60,204 nt of DNA from NCBI GenBank assembly GCA_032718475.1, contig JAUCBJ010007390.1:1-60204 (forward strand), in the 5' to 3' direction. The notes under the pieces are model-generated. The model saw only the letters and a list, made by a program, of their open reading frames with translations. It was not told the origin of the DNA and did no database searches. The position numbers and the translations under genes are program-made. The stretch is from Nemertoderma westbladi (Eukaryota > Xenacoelomorpha > Nemertodermatida > Nemertodermatidae). Numbering within the stretch: the stretch's first letter is position 1; the number at the start of each line of letters is the position of its first letter. Positions 34,926-45,826 of this stretch are shown in pieces.

Positions 34926-36395
34926 ATGTCTGACACCCAGCAAAACCTGTCAGACAGTCTAATCGATACAACCATCTGTGACACAGATAGGAGTGTGGAG
35001 CGATTAAGAAAGGAGTTCAGCTCACCTCCTACTGAAAGAAAGGTCATCCCTCCAGTAGTAGTATCAGACCCTAAGCTAATCCAACACCGTAGGTCTATCA
35101 TCGGCACTCGGGCCCAAGTCAAACGGAACCAGGAAGCAGCTGTCTCACAGCAGCAACAGCCTAGTCAAGAAACTTGTTCCCAGCGATCCGATAGCTCCAT
35201 TAGTTCGGATACTGTCGAGCTGAACCCCGAACGCGGATTGCAGATGGCGGCTACAGCCTACTCGGATCCCCTTCTCACCCTTCCTGCCGCAGTGCTAACT
35301 ACTATATTGATTGCGGTGGAGGAACATCAAGTCGATTGGGCGAGAAATAAGCGAGCGACCCAAGATAATTATGCGGGATACGCCAGGGAAGAATTGATGT
35401 CTATTGTCGAGTCACAATGGAACTTTCCCGGACCCGGACTCCCGTTAGATCTGTCCGAGGCTACTTGGGAAGATATACACAGGATGGGAGTGGCTAAAGA
35501 TACGATGGATCCAGCTGTTTGGAAGAGGTCGGCAGCAGGATATGTGCAGGGATTCTTCGGCTCCTTAGAGCGATTAGAAGAACAACTGTTTCGACAACCC
35601 CAAGGACCTCAAGAGCAGGAAGAACTGCTATATCAAGTACGCGAAAGAACCCTACGCATTCGACTAATCCTATCAGCTTTTGAAGAAACTTCCAAAAGAA
35701 GACAGGACACGTCGCTGCAGGTTTCTGTTAAGACTTGGTTCCAGCGGGTAGGTCTCAAAGTGCAAAAAACGGACCAGTGGAAATCCCAGCTGTCTGAGAG
35801 ACTAACTTATGAAGAACCAACCGATGCCACCCTTTCTCAAGTGGAAGGCGAAGAGACCGCAGAGAAACCACGAACGAGAGACGCCATAGACATTTATCTG
35901 TCCGACTATCAGCGATTCCTAGGAGACGAAGAGTTGAGGAGACGGCTGTCTGGACTTTCCCCTAATAGTGAAGGAACCCAGCGTGTGTTAGACTCAATCG
36001 ATGCTGAAATGTTAGCTGCTAACCAAGCAGAATTTGATGAAAAACTCCGCCTCGCTAGAGTCCAAGAAGAACAAGTAAAGAAAAGACGGATAGAGGAACA
36101 AAAGGCGGCGGCTATGGCAGAAGCAGAAGTAGATAGAAAGGCAGCGGCGGCAGAAGCAGAAGCAGAAAGAAAGGCAGCGGCGGCAGAAGTAGAAGCAGAA
36201 AGAAAAGCAGCAAAGGCAGCAGCGGCAGAAGCAGAAGCAGAAAGAAAGGCAGCGGCGGCAGAAGCAAAGGCGGAAAGGGCAGTGGCAGAAGCAGAACGGA
36301 GAGCGTCTGAGCAGACTACCCAACTGGAGTTGGAAAATCTGCAAGAGACGCAAGACAACATAAATAAACAGTTAACTGCTAGTAAATGCAGATGA
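34926..36395 (+). CDS. Giant element ORF-a: coiled-coil protein, possible N-terminal gag
   Basis: 489 intact residues starting at the first ATG after the leader. The first 110 residues are polar and Gln/Ser-rich. Residues about 115-350 form a helical domain with WNFPGPGLPLDL and YVQGFFGSLERLEEQLF. From about 390 to 470 there is a long single helix/coiled coil of AEAEAERKAAA repeats, encoded by tandem ~30-bp units. The stop overlaps the ATG of the following gag ORF by 10 bases, one frame back. That arrangement fits termination-reinitiation or -1 frameshifting. I find no known domain; assembly or RNA packaging is plausible by position only. Confidence 0.7.
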   Translation: MSDTQQNLSDSLIDTTICDTDRSVERLRKEFSSPPTERKVIPPVVVSDPKLIQHRRSIIGTRAQVKRNQEAAVSQQQQPSQETCSQRSDSSISSDTVELNPERGLQMAATAYSDPLLTLPAAVLTTILIAVEEHQVDWARNKRATQDNYAGYAREELMSIVESQWNFPGPGLPLDLSEATWEDIHRMGVAKDTMDPAVWKRSAAGYVQGFFGSLERLEEQLFRQPQGPQEQEELLYQVRERTLRIRLILSAFEETSKRRQDTSLQVSVKTWFQRVGLKVQKTDQWKSQLSERLTYEEPTDATLSQVEGEETAEKPRTRDAIDIYLSDYQRFLGDEELRRRLSGLSPNSEGTQRVLDSIDAEMLAANQAEFDEKLRLARVQEEQVKKRRIEEQKAAAMAEAEVDRKAAAAEAEAERKAAAAEVEAERKAAKAAAAEAEAERKAAAAEAKAERAVAEAERRASEQTTQLELENLQETQDNINKQLTASKCR

Positions 36396-38008
36396 TGAGA
36401 CGATCTACTCCCAAACGCCAGGGATACACATCATCGGAGGAAAGCGAAACCACCGATCCTAAAGGCGGAGGAAATAGATCTCGTCTAAGCAGGCGTAGAA
36501 AAACATCTCACCGTCACAAATTGCCTGATTTGCCCCCAGCTGTTAGAAGACAGCTAGCTAGCGCAGACTTAGGTAGTACGGAACCCACATACCAAACTAT
36601 TCAGGTCAAAAGACTCCCTACAATAGTTGATGAGCCTGAAATAATTAGGCCTGTCGTTCCCAAAGTCACACCTGTGCTAGAGACCCCTGTACTTCCAGAG
36701 CTTAACTCTAAGTTCCCTTTACACAGTACTACACTGCCTGTACCCAGTAGAACAGTCCATGAGAATATTCCTGTCCTGGAAGCTGAGAGAGAAATCAAAG
36801 ATTTGTCTCCCGTCGTCCCACGTCAGCCCGCTACAATGTTGGCGACTCCCGCTTCGGCGGTCGAGTGGGTAGAGGAGGGACGGCGGGGGATGAATCTCCT
36901 GCTCGGACAGATGCAGGAGACTGTCTACCAACTTAAGGGAACAGTAAGGGAAGGTAGGGCCGAATTGCAAGAAGTGCAGCAAAGTATCGCGCTAGAACGC
37001 GATTAATTAGTCAATATCCAAAAGGGGATACCAATACCCCCTGTAAAATTGTGTCAACCTGTTAGGTCTGAAGTATTACATGCGCAAGGTGTGGAGCCTA
37101 CACGCATCTATACTGCTAGTGAAGTAGAAACTCCTATAGCAAACCCTATTAAGGGTGATTATAAATCTGTTGTTAATGATATTCCCTATAGACCTGATAA
37201 TGATCCGAGAAATTTATATACCGATAATTCGATATTAAATAACACGATGGCCCAAGAAAGCTTTACGCGTCAGATGGCTAGAACAGAAGCCCGCCAAGCG
37301 GTCAAAGTGGGAGAGATCGTCAAATTCAATGGAGATGAGATGAAATGGTTACCTTTCAACGAATATTACAAAGATAGCATACAAAACTCTGTACTATCTA
37401 ACGGAGAGAAACTTAGGTTCCTCATCAAGTGCTTGGAAGGACCTCCCAGGTTAATGGCGTTAAAGTTTATTGGACATCCAGAAGGATTAAGACAGGTATG
37501 GGATACATTAAACATCAGGTATGGTAACAAGGATAACATAGCTAAGTATTTGTATGCAAAATTAGTAGCCCCCCGACACTTCCTTAGTAGCGGGATTATA
37601 GAGTTTTCCGATGAAATTCAGGAGATCTGTAGACAATTGGACTGGTTAGGTAAGTCTCATGAATATCAGAGTTCAATGGTTATTGGAGCCGTAGTCTCTA
37701 CTTTACCAAAGGGTGGAGTATGTACACGCTGGGACAAGAAAGTGTTGTACATGAATGAACAACAACGACGAAGTCCTACCATGGCTGATCTCATGTCCTT
37801 CTTAGATGGTGAGGTAAAACTACAACTCATCAAGCAGTCCAGAGAGAAAACATCGGAAAATAAGGTAAGTGAGAAACCCGCTTCTAGGAGAAGAGTAACA
37901 CCGGTGTGTTACACTGACGACGGCGAAAGCCAAGCTTCTCAAGAAGAGGACAGCGGGAAAGACACTGAGAGATCTTACTACGTTGAAAAAACCTCAAAAG
38001 TACAGTGA
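36386..38008 (+). CDS. Giant element BEL/Pao-type gag, interrupted by one in-frame TAA
   Basis: Starts at the ATG 36,386 that overlaps the end of ORF-a. It reads 206 codons to TAA at 37,004..37,006, then continues in the same frame from 37,007 to 38,008, about 540 codons in all. The second part has the BEL/Pao gag (DUF1759-like) block: KFNGDEMKWLPFNEYY, SNGEKLRFLIKCLEG and VWDTLNIRYGN. It ends in a charged region without the Cys-rich zinc knuckles usual in BEL gag. Either the TAA is read through (context GAT-TAA-TTA) or it is an inactivating mutation. Other copies would decide. The end overlaps the start of the pol frame. Confidence 0.75.
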
Positions 38009-41000
38009 CGAACTAAACGATGAGATAGAGCGCTGCAACGCTAGAACTCGGGACGAACTAGCCGTACGATTCTTTACCCAAGAACTGGTAGAGCCCAATT
38101 CATATGATAAGGCCCTATCGATAGAAGAAGAAAGAGCCAAGCAAATCCAGGAAACAACTACACGTTTTTTAAAGGAACAAGGTAGATATGAAATCGGCCT
38201 ACCATTTCGAAAACGAGAACCTAGATTTATAAATAACAGACCCTTGGCAGAGAAAAGAATCGCTCAATTACATCGACGCCTTACAGCTAATGCTTCAGCG
38301 AAAGAAATGTACCAAACTCAGCTGAAGAAATTTATAACAAAGGGATACGCGGAACGAGTACCGGAAGGAACACCAGTGACTGAGAGAACGTATTACTTAA
38401 CACATCATTACGTTCCCAAACCCGGTAAACCCCATGAAGTCCGAGTCGTATTCGATGGCTCTGCGCTATATATGGGCCAATCCCTCAATTCCGAGTTGTT
38501 ACCCGGACCCAACTTACTCCAATCTTTGTTGGGAATACTTTTGAGATTAAGACAATACTCCATCGCGTTCGCCTCCGATATCGAAGGAATGTTCTTACAA
38601 GTCAAGGCGCTGGATAGAGATAGAGACAGCCTGAGATTTCTGTGGTGGCCTGAAGGAGACCTCAATCAGAAACCGGTAGAATACTGGATGACCATCCAGG
38701 CCTTTGGAATCATATCAAGCCCTTCCAACGCCTGCTCCGTGGTGCGAACCACTGCGAATGACAACCGAGACTCCTTCTCAAAAGAGGTGATAGACAACAT
38801 CAAACGGAATATATACATGGACGACAATTTAATGTCCCTTCCATCAGTAGAAGAAGCCATAGATGTCGCGAAAGGAACGGTAGAGTGTTTGAAAAGAGGT
38901 GGATTTCGACTGACGAAATTCACCAGCAACTCCCGTGAGTTTCTGGAAGCGATACCGGTAGAAGACCGCGGAGCGAAAGACCTAGACTTAATAAAGGACG
39001 ATCTTCCTGAAACCAAGACGCTTGGCTTGAAGTGGGACACTGAAAGAGACATCCTGTTTTTTCAGCTCAAACAGCGAGATAATCCAGTTCGGACCAAACG
39101 GATTTGTTTAAGTATCCTGAGCACTTATTTCGACCCATTGGGATTTATTAGCCCAGTTATATTGATTGCTCGGAGTTTAGTACAACAAATGTGGCTTGAA
39201 AACCACTCATGGGATGATCCGCTTAAGGGAGAATTGTTAAAGAAATGGATGAAATGGGAAGATTCTCTACCTGCCATCGAGAACTTTATAATTTCCCGTA
39301 CCTATTTTGGCCATGTTCTTCCTACGTATTCCTATCAACTCCATGTGTTTGGAGACGCCAGCGACATGGGAATAGGTATAGTAGCATATCTACGAGTCGA
39401 AACCCCGGATGGAATCAAAGTCGCCTTGGTTACCTCTAAGGCATTGATTAACAACAAGTTAAAGGTTCCTCGAGCGGAGTTAAAGGCGGCTTTATACGCT
39501 ACAGCCATCGGCCGGAACGTAACGGAACAAATCGACTATCCACTGGAGAAAACGGTTTATTGGACCGACGCTTTACTCGTGTTGGAGTATCTAACCAATG
39601 AAGTCTGTCAGTTCAGCGTTTTTGTTACTAACAGAGTAGCTATTATTCTTAGTCGCACAAAGATAGATCAATGGAGACATTGCCCTGGTACGATTAATCC
39701 AGCCGATATCGCCTCCAGGGGAGCAACTCCACAGGAACTGATAGATACTCCAGATTGGTTGGGTGGACCCGACTTCCTGAGCAAGGAAGAGGATGAATGG
39801 CCTCCTCACCTTACTACGGCAGAGATTAGACAAGCCAAGGGAGCGGAGACAGTCAAACCTAAAACCCGGGCGAGTAAATCGAAGTTATTTAAACCGACTA
39901 TCGATCTATCTGTATTACATACTTCCGGGAATGATGCTTCGGATCCCCAATCCCTCAGCACAAATAAGTCTGTTGTGGAAATTAGAGATAAAGATTGGAA
40001 ATCTGGAATACCAGACGTCTCGCAAGGAATCTCACCCATGCTGCAGAGAGCAATGCATCATTACAGTTCCTGGAATCGGCTCTGTAAAGCCGTCACATAT
40101 TTAAGACGATGTTTTCATCATCACTACTCCAGGACGAAGACCACTAGTGATACCGCTCCATTGACATCTGCACAAGTTCATGTTATTAAAAATTTACCCA
40201 AATATAAGACATCTGACCGATTTCTAAAGGAGAAAATTAGTCACCAGGAGCATGAAGAAACCAATAGGCAGATACTGAGACTCCTGCAATGCTATGAGGA
40301 TTCCGAAAAGTATTTCCTATTGTTGAGAAATCCGCAGATGCGCTTAAGGGATCGATTCTCGAGCACAATGATAGATGGGTTAATACGTGTTGGAGGAAGA
40401 CTCACCAACGCGCCCTTATCCTTTGACACCAAATTCCCCATACTTATTAGAAATCTTGAAGTACAAATCAAGATGATTGTAGATGTTCACAGTAAACTTT
40501 ATCATGCTGGTAGAGAACGAATTCTTAGCGAAATTCGAACTCGCTATTATTTTGATAAACCCCGTAGAGCTCTGAACCAAGTTCTTAGGAACTGCATACC
40601 CTGTAGGAAAGCATTCAGTAGGCCTTTAACACAGCGAGAGGCAGAATTACCTAGGGAACGAGTAAGCTTCTATGAACCACCTTTTACTAATACTGGTGTA
40701 GATTTATTTGGCCCTATTGAAGTATATCGTGCGAGGACTATAGTCAAGAGATGGTGTGTCATCTTCGTGTGCATGACTTGTAGAGCCATCCATCTCGATA
40801 TGGTGAACGATCTATCTACCAACAGCTTCGTCTTAAGTTTACGACGACAGATCGCTCGCTTCGGGACGAGTAATACCATGAGATCGGATAAGGGAACGAA
40901 CTTCATTGGTGCCAACAACGAAATACAGGCTTACGTGAAGGACTGGAACCAAAGACAGGTGGACGACCAGCTAAGGATAACAGCGTCTAGCTGGACCTTC

Positions 41001-41693
41001 AACGCCGCCGACGCCCCTTGGTGGGGAGGAAGTTGGGAGAGATTAATTCGAAGTGTCAAAACCGCATTTCACTTTATAGTGCCATGCCGCGCGTATCTCA
41101 CCGACGAACTTTTGCGGACGTTAATGGAGGAAATAGATGCCTATCTCAACGAGAGACCGCTTATGCCAGTCTCATCGAGTCCCGATTCCCTGGAAGCGCT
41201 AACACCCGCGCACTTCCTACTGAAGAAACCTGTAGCCATGCTCCCACGATTGGAGATTGCCGACGGAGACGAATACTGCCGTCGAACTTGGCAACTTATG
41301 CAGTTGCTATCCCGTCGTTTCGCTGACCATTTCGAGAAACATTATCTGCCCACGCTACAACTTCGAACTAAGTGGTTTGCGCAGCAAGATATGGTGCTTA
41401 TTGTAGATCCAGACCTCCCACGTAAACGGTGGCAGACAGGTCGTATCATCGAGACCCACATCTCAGATGATGGTTTAGTGCGCTCAGTAGAACTTGTCGT
41501 CATGCGGCGTAACTTCAAGAAGCCAGGCATAATCTTTGAGACGCAACAACTCAATCGCCCAGTTGGTCGTTTATGTTTACTGGAAAGAGACAGAGAACTC
41601 TCCGGGAACTATGGAAGGCAAGACACTCTTCCCACGACCACCTCCCTAATTCCTCAAACATCCAGTAAGCAACCGAGGGTGGACTCTCTATAG
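37983..41693 (+). CDS. Giant element BEL/Pao pol: RT, RNase H, integrase
   Basis: 1,236 codons without interruption. RT: GRYEIGLPFRK, NNRPLAEKRI, catalytic D199 in FASDIEGMF and Y-M-D-D at 278-281. RNase H: VFGDASDMGIG (D458), PRAEL (E499), YWTDA (D529). Integrase: zinc module H836/H841 with C871-x2-C874, then a DDE triad of D907 (NTGVDLFGP), D969 (MRSDKGTNF) and E1019 (GGSWERLI). A Pao-type C-terminal domain (VLIVDPDLPRKRW) follows. All catalytic residues are present. The frame has no ATG at its start and lies +1 to gag, overlapping it by at least 26 bases, so a +1 (or -2) shift would be needed. No aspartic protease motif is visible between gag and RT; there is no room for one. Confidence 0.93.
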   Translation: MKKPQKYSDELNDEIERCNARTRDELAVRFFTQELVEPNSYDKALSIEEERAKQIQETTTRFLKEQGRYEIGLPFRKREPRFINNRPLAEKRIAQLHRRLTANASAKEMYQTQLKKFITKGYAERVPEGTPVTERTYYLTHHYVPKPGKPHEVRVVFDGSALYMGQSLNSELLPGPNLLQSLLGILLRLRQYSIAFASDIEGMFLQVKALDRDRDSLRFLWWPEGDLNQKPVEYWMTIQAFGIISSPSNACSVVRTTANDNRDSFSKEVIDNIKRNIYMDDNLMSLPSVEEAIDVAKGTVECLKRGGFRLTKFTSNSREFLEAIPVEDRGAKDLDLIKDDLPETKTLGLKWDTERDILFFQLKQRDNPVRTKRICLSILSTYFDPLGFISPVILIARSLVQQMWLENHSWDDPLKGELLKKWMKWEDSLPAIENFIISRTYFGHVLPTYSYQLHVFGDASDMGIGIVAYLRVETPDGIKVALVTSKALINNKLKVPRAELKAALYATAIGRNVTEQIDYPLEKTVYWTDALLVLEYLTNEVCQFSVFVTNRVAIILSRTKIDQWRHCPGTINPADIASRGATPQELIDTPDWLGGPDFLSKEEDEWPPHLTTAEIRQAKGAETVKPKTRASKSKLFKPTIDLSVLHTSGNDASDPQSLSTNKSVVEIRDKDWKSGIPDVSQGISPMLQRAMHHYSSWNRLCKAVTYLRRCFHHHYSRTKTTSDTAPLTSAQVHVIKNLPKYKTSDRFLKEKISHQEHEETNRQILRLLQCYEDSEKYFLLLRNPQMRLRDRFSSTMIDGLIRVGGRLTNAPLSFDTKFPILIRNLEVQIKMIVDVHSKLYHAGRERILSEIRTRYYFDKPRRALNQVLRNCIPCRKAFSRPLTQREAELPRERVSFYEPPFTNTGVDLFGPIEVYRARTIVKRWCVIFVCMTCRAIHLDMVNDLSTNSFVLSLRRQIARFGTSNTMRSDKGTNFIGANNEIQAYVKDWNQRQVDDQLRITASSWTFNAADAPWWGGSWERLIRSVKTAFHFIVPCRAYLTDELLRTLMEEIDAYLNERPLMPVSSSPDSLEALTPAHFLLKKPVAMLPRLEIADGDEYCRRTWQLMQLLSRRFADHFEKHYLPTLQLRTKWFAQQDMVLIVDPDLPRKRWQTGRIIETHISDDGLVRSVELVVMRRNFKKPGIIFETQQLNRPVGRLCLLERDRELSGNYGRQDTLPTTTSLIPQTSSKQPRVDSL

Positions 41694-41755
41694 CCGAGGG
41701 GCACTTGTATAATAACTAATAATCACGAACCCCATCCTCTTATAATATATAACTC

Positions 41756-41825
41756 TGTAGTAGTCAGTAGCAGTAGTAGTAATAGTAGTAGTAGTAGTAG
41801 TAGTATAAGTAGTAAGTAATAGTAA
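41756..41825 (+). repeat. (AGT)n microsatellite after pol
   Basis: About 70 bases of imperfect AGTAGT/AGTAAT repeats just downstream of the pol stop. Confidence 0.85.
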
Positions 41826-42640
41826 AGGAGATCGGTTTAAACCAAAGTGATAAAGTAACATTATTATATAACATAATCATATAGACAAAGTAGAATAAGA
41901 TACAGATTCATAATTATTTTATCAAACTCATGTACTACTTACTTCAATGTGCCCATTGTAATAATAATTAAACATATTATTCCGATTAATCTGTGTTTGG
42001 CCCTATAAGATATTATACTGAAGTGTTTTATATCAATATATCCATGCGAGTAAACAAGAAGTGAAGTAAATGTTTATTATTATAGTTTTAGAAATTGAAT
42101 GATATACCCAAGATAGTGAAATAGATAATATACAAGAAATTGCCATTTGATCAGATATATCAAAGCGGCGTCTTTAGTATAATACCGTAATAGTATCAAT
42201 TAACTCTGTTATACAATGTAAATATACTACATTTATTTATAAATATATTATGAGCCCTACATTGTATATTTCTCCTACAGGTAGACAATGTAGTATGTTA
42301 AAACTTGATATAATTTGATATAATGTATAACATATTACAAATAAGACTGAGGCAGCTAAACTATATTGCAAAGAAATCAAATATCCTAAAGTAATATACT
42401 AGACCCTCCCTCCACCCTATAAATAGTGTTCACCACCTACCCCACCCACCGCCCTTATTACTTCATAATAATGAAAGATAGTACTGGCGCTCCGGTCACT
42501 CCGTTCCCTCCGCTGGGGGGGTTAAGTTGTAGGTTTTGACACTATGCAAAATCCGAGCACAGAGTTAGAAGCGCATTGGATAGGCGAACATTTCTTGCAG
42601 TGAAAGTATTTCCATACCTATTATAGTTTTCGAGATAGTC
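41826..42640 (+). other. Spacer of the giant element, no gene seen
   Basis: AT-rich sequence with stops in all frames. ACAATGTA-type short repeats recur around 42,200-42,300. Confidence 0.5.
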
Positions 42641-44880
42641 AGACATGAGTAGCTAAAATTTGAATTTTTTTCGGTAAAGTCTGATTTCACCGGTACCTGT
42701 CATCCGAAATATGGATTGTGATATATCGTTAGATGCGGGTCCACTAACTGTACATTCACATATTTTCAAGGAAAAAATTCGATCAAGGGTTTTCGAAATA
42801 TTTTCGAATTACCGGAAGCAGACTTTGGACGACCATATCTCCAGTACCGGTAGGCCTATTGAGTCGAAATTTTTTTTAATCTACTTAGAACACTCCAGTG
42901 AATGTTTTTTAGTTTGAAAGTTTTGCCCCAAAATGCTCAGAAGTAATTTCGAAAAAACTGATAATTTCGCGATCATGATCTTTTGACCCCCTAGAATTGA
43001 ACTTTTTAATGGTCAAATTTTGGCTACCCCCCCTAATTCGAGCGACCCCCTAAAATCGGGGGTCTCAAACAAAGTTTTCGAGAAAATCGGGAAAAACAGA
43101 AAAACACGATCTTTTATGATCAGGAAGCTGATCTCGAGAACTGGTTGCCCGATCGAGCCAATTTTTTTTTATCAACTCAGAATAGACCATTGCACATTTC
43201 TTACAATGAATGTTTATTAGAAAAATGCTTAGATTCGATTTTAAATATACTGATCTTTTCGCGATCATGATCTTGAGTTTTGACCCACTAGACTTGAACT
43301 TTTTTATGCCCAAATTTTGGCTACCCCCCATAATTCGAGGGTGAGGAATCTTTTTGTGATGTTAAGTTTATCCATACGGTGAACTCCCAGGACTTGGTCT
43401 TCGAAATAAAACAGAAAACACGATCTTTTCTGATCGCGGCCTGATCAAATCGCTTTTTGAAAATTTCGAAATGCTCAAAAGTTGCCCCTTCATCATAGAA
43501 GTCGATTCGTAAAAAAAAAATCGGGGGTCTCAAACAAAGTTTTCGAGAAAATCGGGAAAAACAGAAAAACACGATCTTTTATGATCAGGAAGCTGATCTC
43601 GAGAACTGGTTGCCCGATCGAGCCAATTTTTTTTTATCAACTCAGAATAGACCATTGCACATTTCTTACAATGAATGTTTATTAGAAAAATGCTTAGATT
43701 CGATTTTAAATATACTGATCTTTTCGCGATCATGATCTTGAGTTTTGACCCACTAGACTTGAACTTTTTTATGCCCAAATTTTGGCTACCCCCCATAATT
43801 CGAGGGTGAGGAATCTTTTTGTGATGTTAAGTTTATCCATACGGTGAACTCCCAGGACTTGGTCTTCGAAATAAAACAGAAAACACGATCTTTTCTGATC
43901 GCGGCCTGATCAAATCGCTTTTTGAAAATTTCGAAATGCTCAAAAGTTGCCCCTTCATCATAGAAGTCGATTCGTAAAAAAAAAATCGGGGGTCTCAAAC
44001 AAAGTTTTCGAGAAAATCGGGAAAAACAGAAAAACACGATCTTTTATGATCAGGAAGCTGATCTCGAGAACTGGTTGCCCGATCGAGCCAATTTTTTTTT
44101 ATCAACTCAGAATAGACCATTGCACATTTCTTACAATGAATGTTTATTAGAAAAATGCTTAGATTCGATTTTAAATATACTGATCTTTTCGCGATCATGA
44201 TCTTGAGTTTTGACCCACTAGACTTGAACTTTTTTATGCCCAAATTTTGGCTACCCCCCATAATTCGAGGGTGAGGAATCTTTTTGTGATGTTAAGTTTA
44301 TCCATACGGTGAACTCCCAGGACTTGGTCTTCGAAATAAAACAGAAAACACGATCTTTTCTGATCGCGGCCTGATCAAATCGCTTTTTGAAAATTTCGAA
44401 ATGCTCAAAAGTTGCCCCTTCATCATAGAAGTCGATTCGTAAAAAAAAAATCGGGGGTCTCAAACAAAGTTTTCGAGAAAATCCGAAAAAACTAAAAAAT
44501 CTGATCTTTAATGATCAGGTATCAGATCTCGAGAACCGGTTGTCCGATCGAGCCAATTTTTTTTTTAATCGACTCAGGGCGGTGTTCTGAACGTTTCCTA
44601 CAGTAATTGTTTATATCCAAAATGCTTAGTTACGATTTTACGAAGTCCGATCTTTGCGCGATCATGATCTTGCGTTTTGACCGGGAAGAATTCACTTTTT
44701 TTTAAATATTTTAACGGGAATCATGACTAATGTGGGGTCGCTGAATCTTTTTGTAATGTTAAGTTTTTCGATTGGAGCAAGCCTTGAGTGTCCGATACCT
44801 GATCAAAACTGATCTTTGCTGATCACGGTCAAGATCTTGATCGGGCAACTTCAAACTCGAAGTTGTGAAGGTAAACCAAT
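42640..44880 (+). repeat. GATC-rich satellite array with three identical 465-bp units
   Basis: Units begin at 43,056, 43,521 and 43,986 and look identical base for base. A fourth starts at 44,451 and diverges after about 30 bases. Older diverged copies flank on both sides. Each unit holds ten GATC sites, grouped in clusters of the form GATCTTTT(n)GATC at 43,108, 43,252 and 43,422. These are about 155 bp apart, so the unit is a trimer of an ancient ~155-bp monomer. Apparent ORFs inside are by-products of the repeat. Confidence 0.9.
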
Positions 44881-45826
44881 ATGCTGCCTATCGATTGGCG
44901 CCGGTCCCAACTCCGTAGCATTAGCCGTTTTGGCTGTAGCTCCATAGCAACGTGGTTGCTAGGGAAGCGGACTTTTTGACTCAAATTGGCCCTAGCCGGA
45001 GAACCGTAGACTTTTGAAACGTAATGTATATGGGAAAAAGTCTTCTAGATAAATTTTGGGGGGGGGGTCTAGGAACATCCTATTGTTCGTTTTCGCTTAG
45101 TTGCTGAGATCCTCTCGTCCCACAAATTCCAGGATTCTATAAAGGCATTCTGCTGGACTAGTTCCGTGGCCGGAATAGTGTTCGGTGTTCTGCGAACAGA
45201 GAACCTAATCGGTTTAGGGCCCTGACAGTCTAGGGACTCCCCCACGTGATACGTCTGGAGTGGGTGTATGACTATATTATTTTATCTATTTTGTTATATT
45301 TTTATATGCGAACTTTATTATGTACTTTATTATAATCGTTTTTATTCAATTTTATTTAGTAGAATGTTATTTTAGTGATTATTTAGTAGATTAGTGCAAT
45401 ATATTAGTGTTTATTACGTACGTAATTACTTATAATATATATTTAGTGCGACGGCGAGAAATAATTTTTTCTCTTTCCTTACTGTCCGTATCATATTATA
45501 AATACGTGACTACAGTAAGATGAAATGTCCGTACTTCTTAAAGTACAATAAAGCCACTACTATATTCAAGTATTATTGGTAGGCAGAGAATTAGGAATGC
45601 AAAGTTCAGATCCTCGTGTCTCGGCTAAGCCAAGCTCTGGGTAGACCTTGGAAACGACTTGCCTCTTCACACTGACATTGCTTCGTGCGATATTGCTCTT
45701 CTACCTTATATTAAATAATACATACTAGAAAGGCATTTCCTAAAGGAAATGCGACCACGAAGCTACGGAAAATTAAACAAAGGTTGCTTAGCCTAGTTTA
45801 GTAGCAATTGCCAATAAATAACTTCT
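44881..45826 (+). other. Spacer of the giant element, no gene seen
   Basis: Non-coding. Contains a 10-base G run near 45,058 and a short palindrome at 45,733..45,752 (9-bp arms, 2-base centre: GCATTTCCT against AGGAAATGC). Confidence 0.5.

Noticed and set aside
35909-36361. Long minus-strand open frames opposite the end of ORF-a
   Set aside because: They mirror the Ala/Glu/Lys tandem repeat of ORF-a; the reading is low-complexity Ser/Ala/Phe without start context.
43020-44463. Repeated identical 60-90-codon ORFs on both strands
   Set aside because: They recur with the 465-bp satellite period, have no domain, and vanish in the diverged flanking copies.
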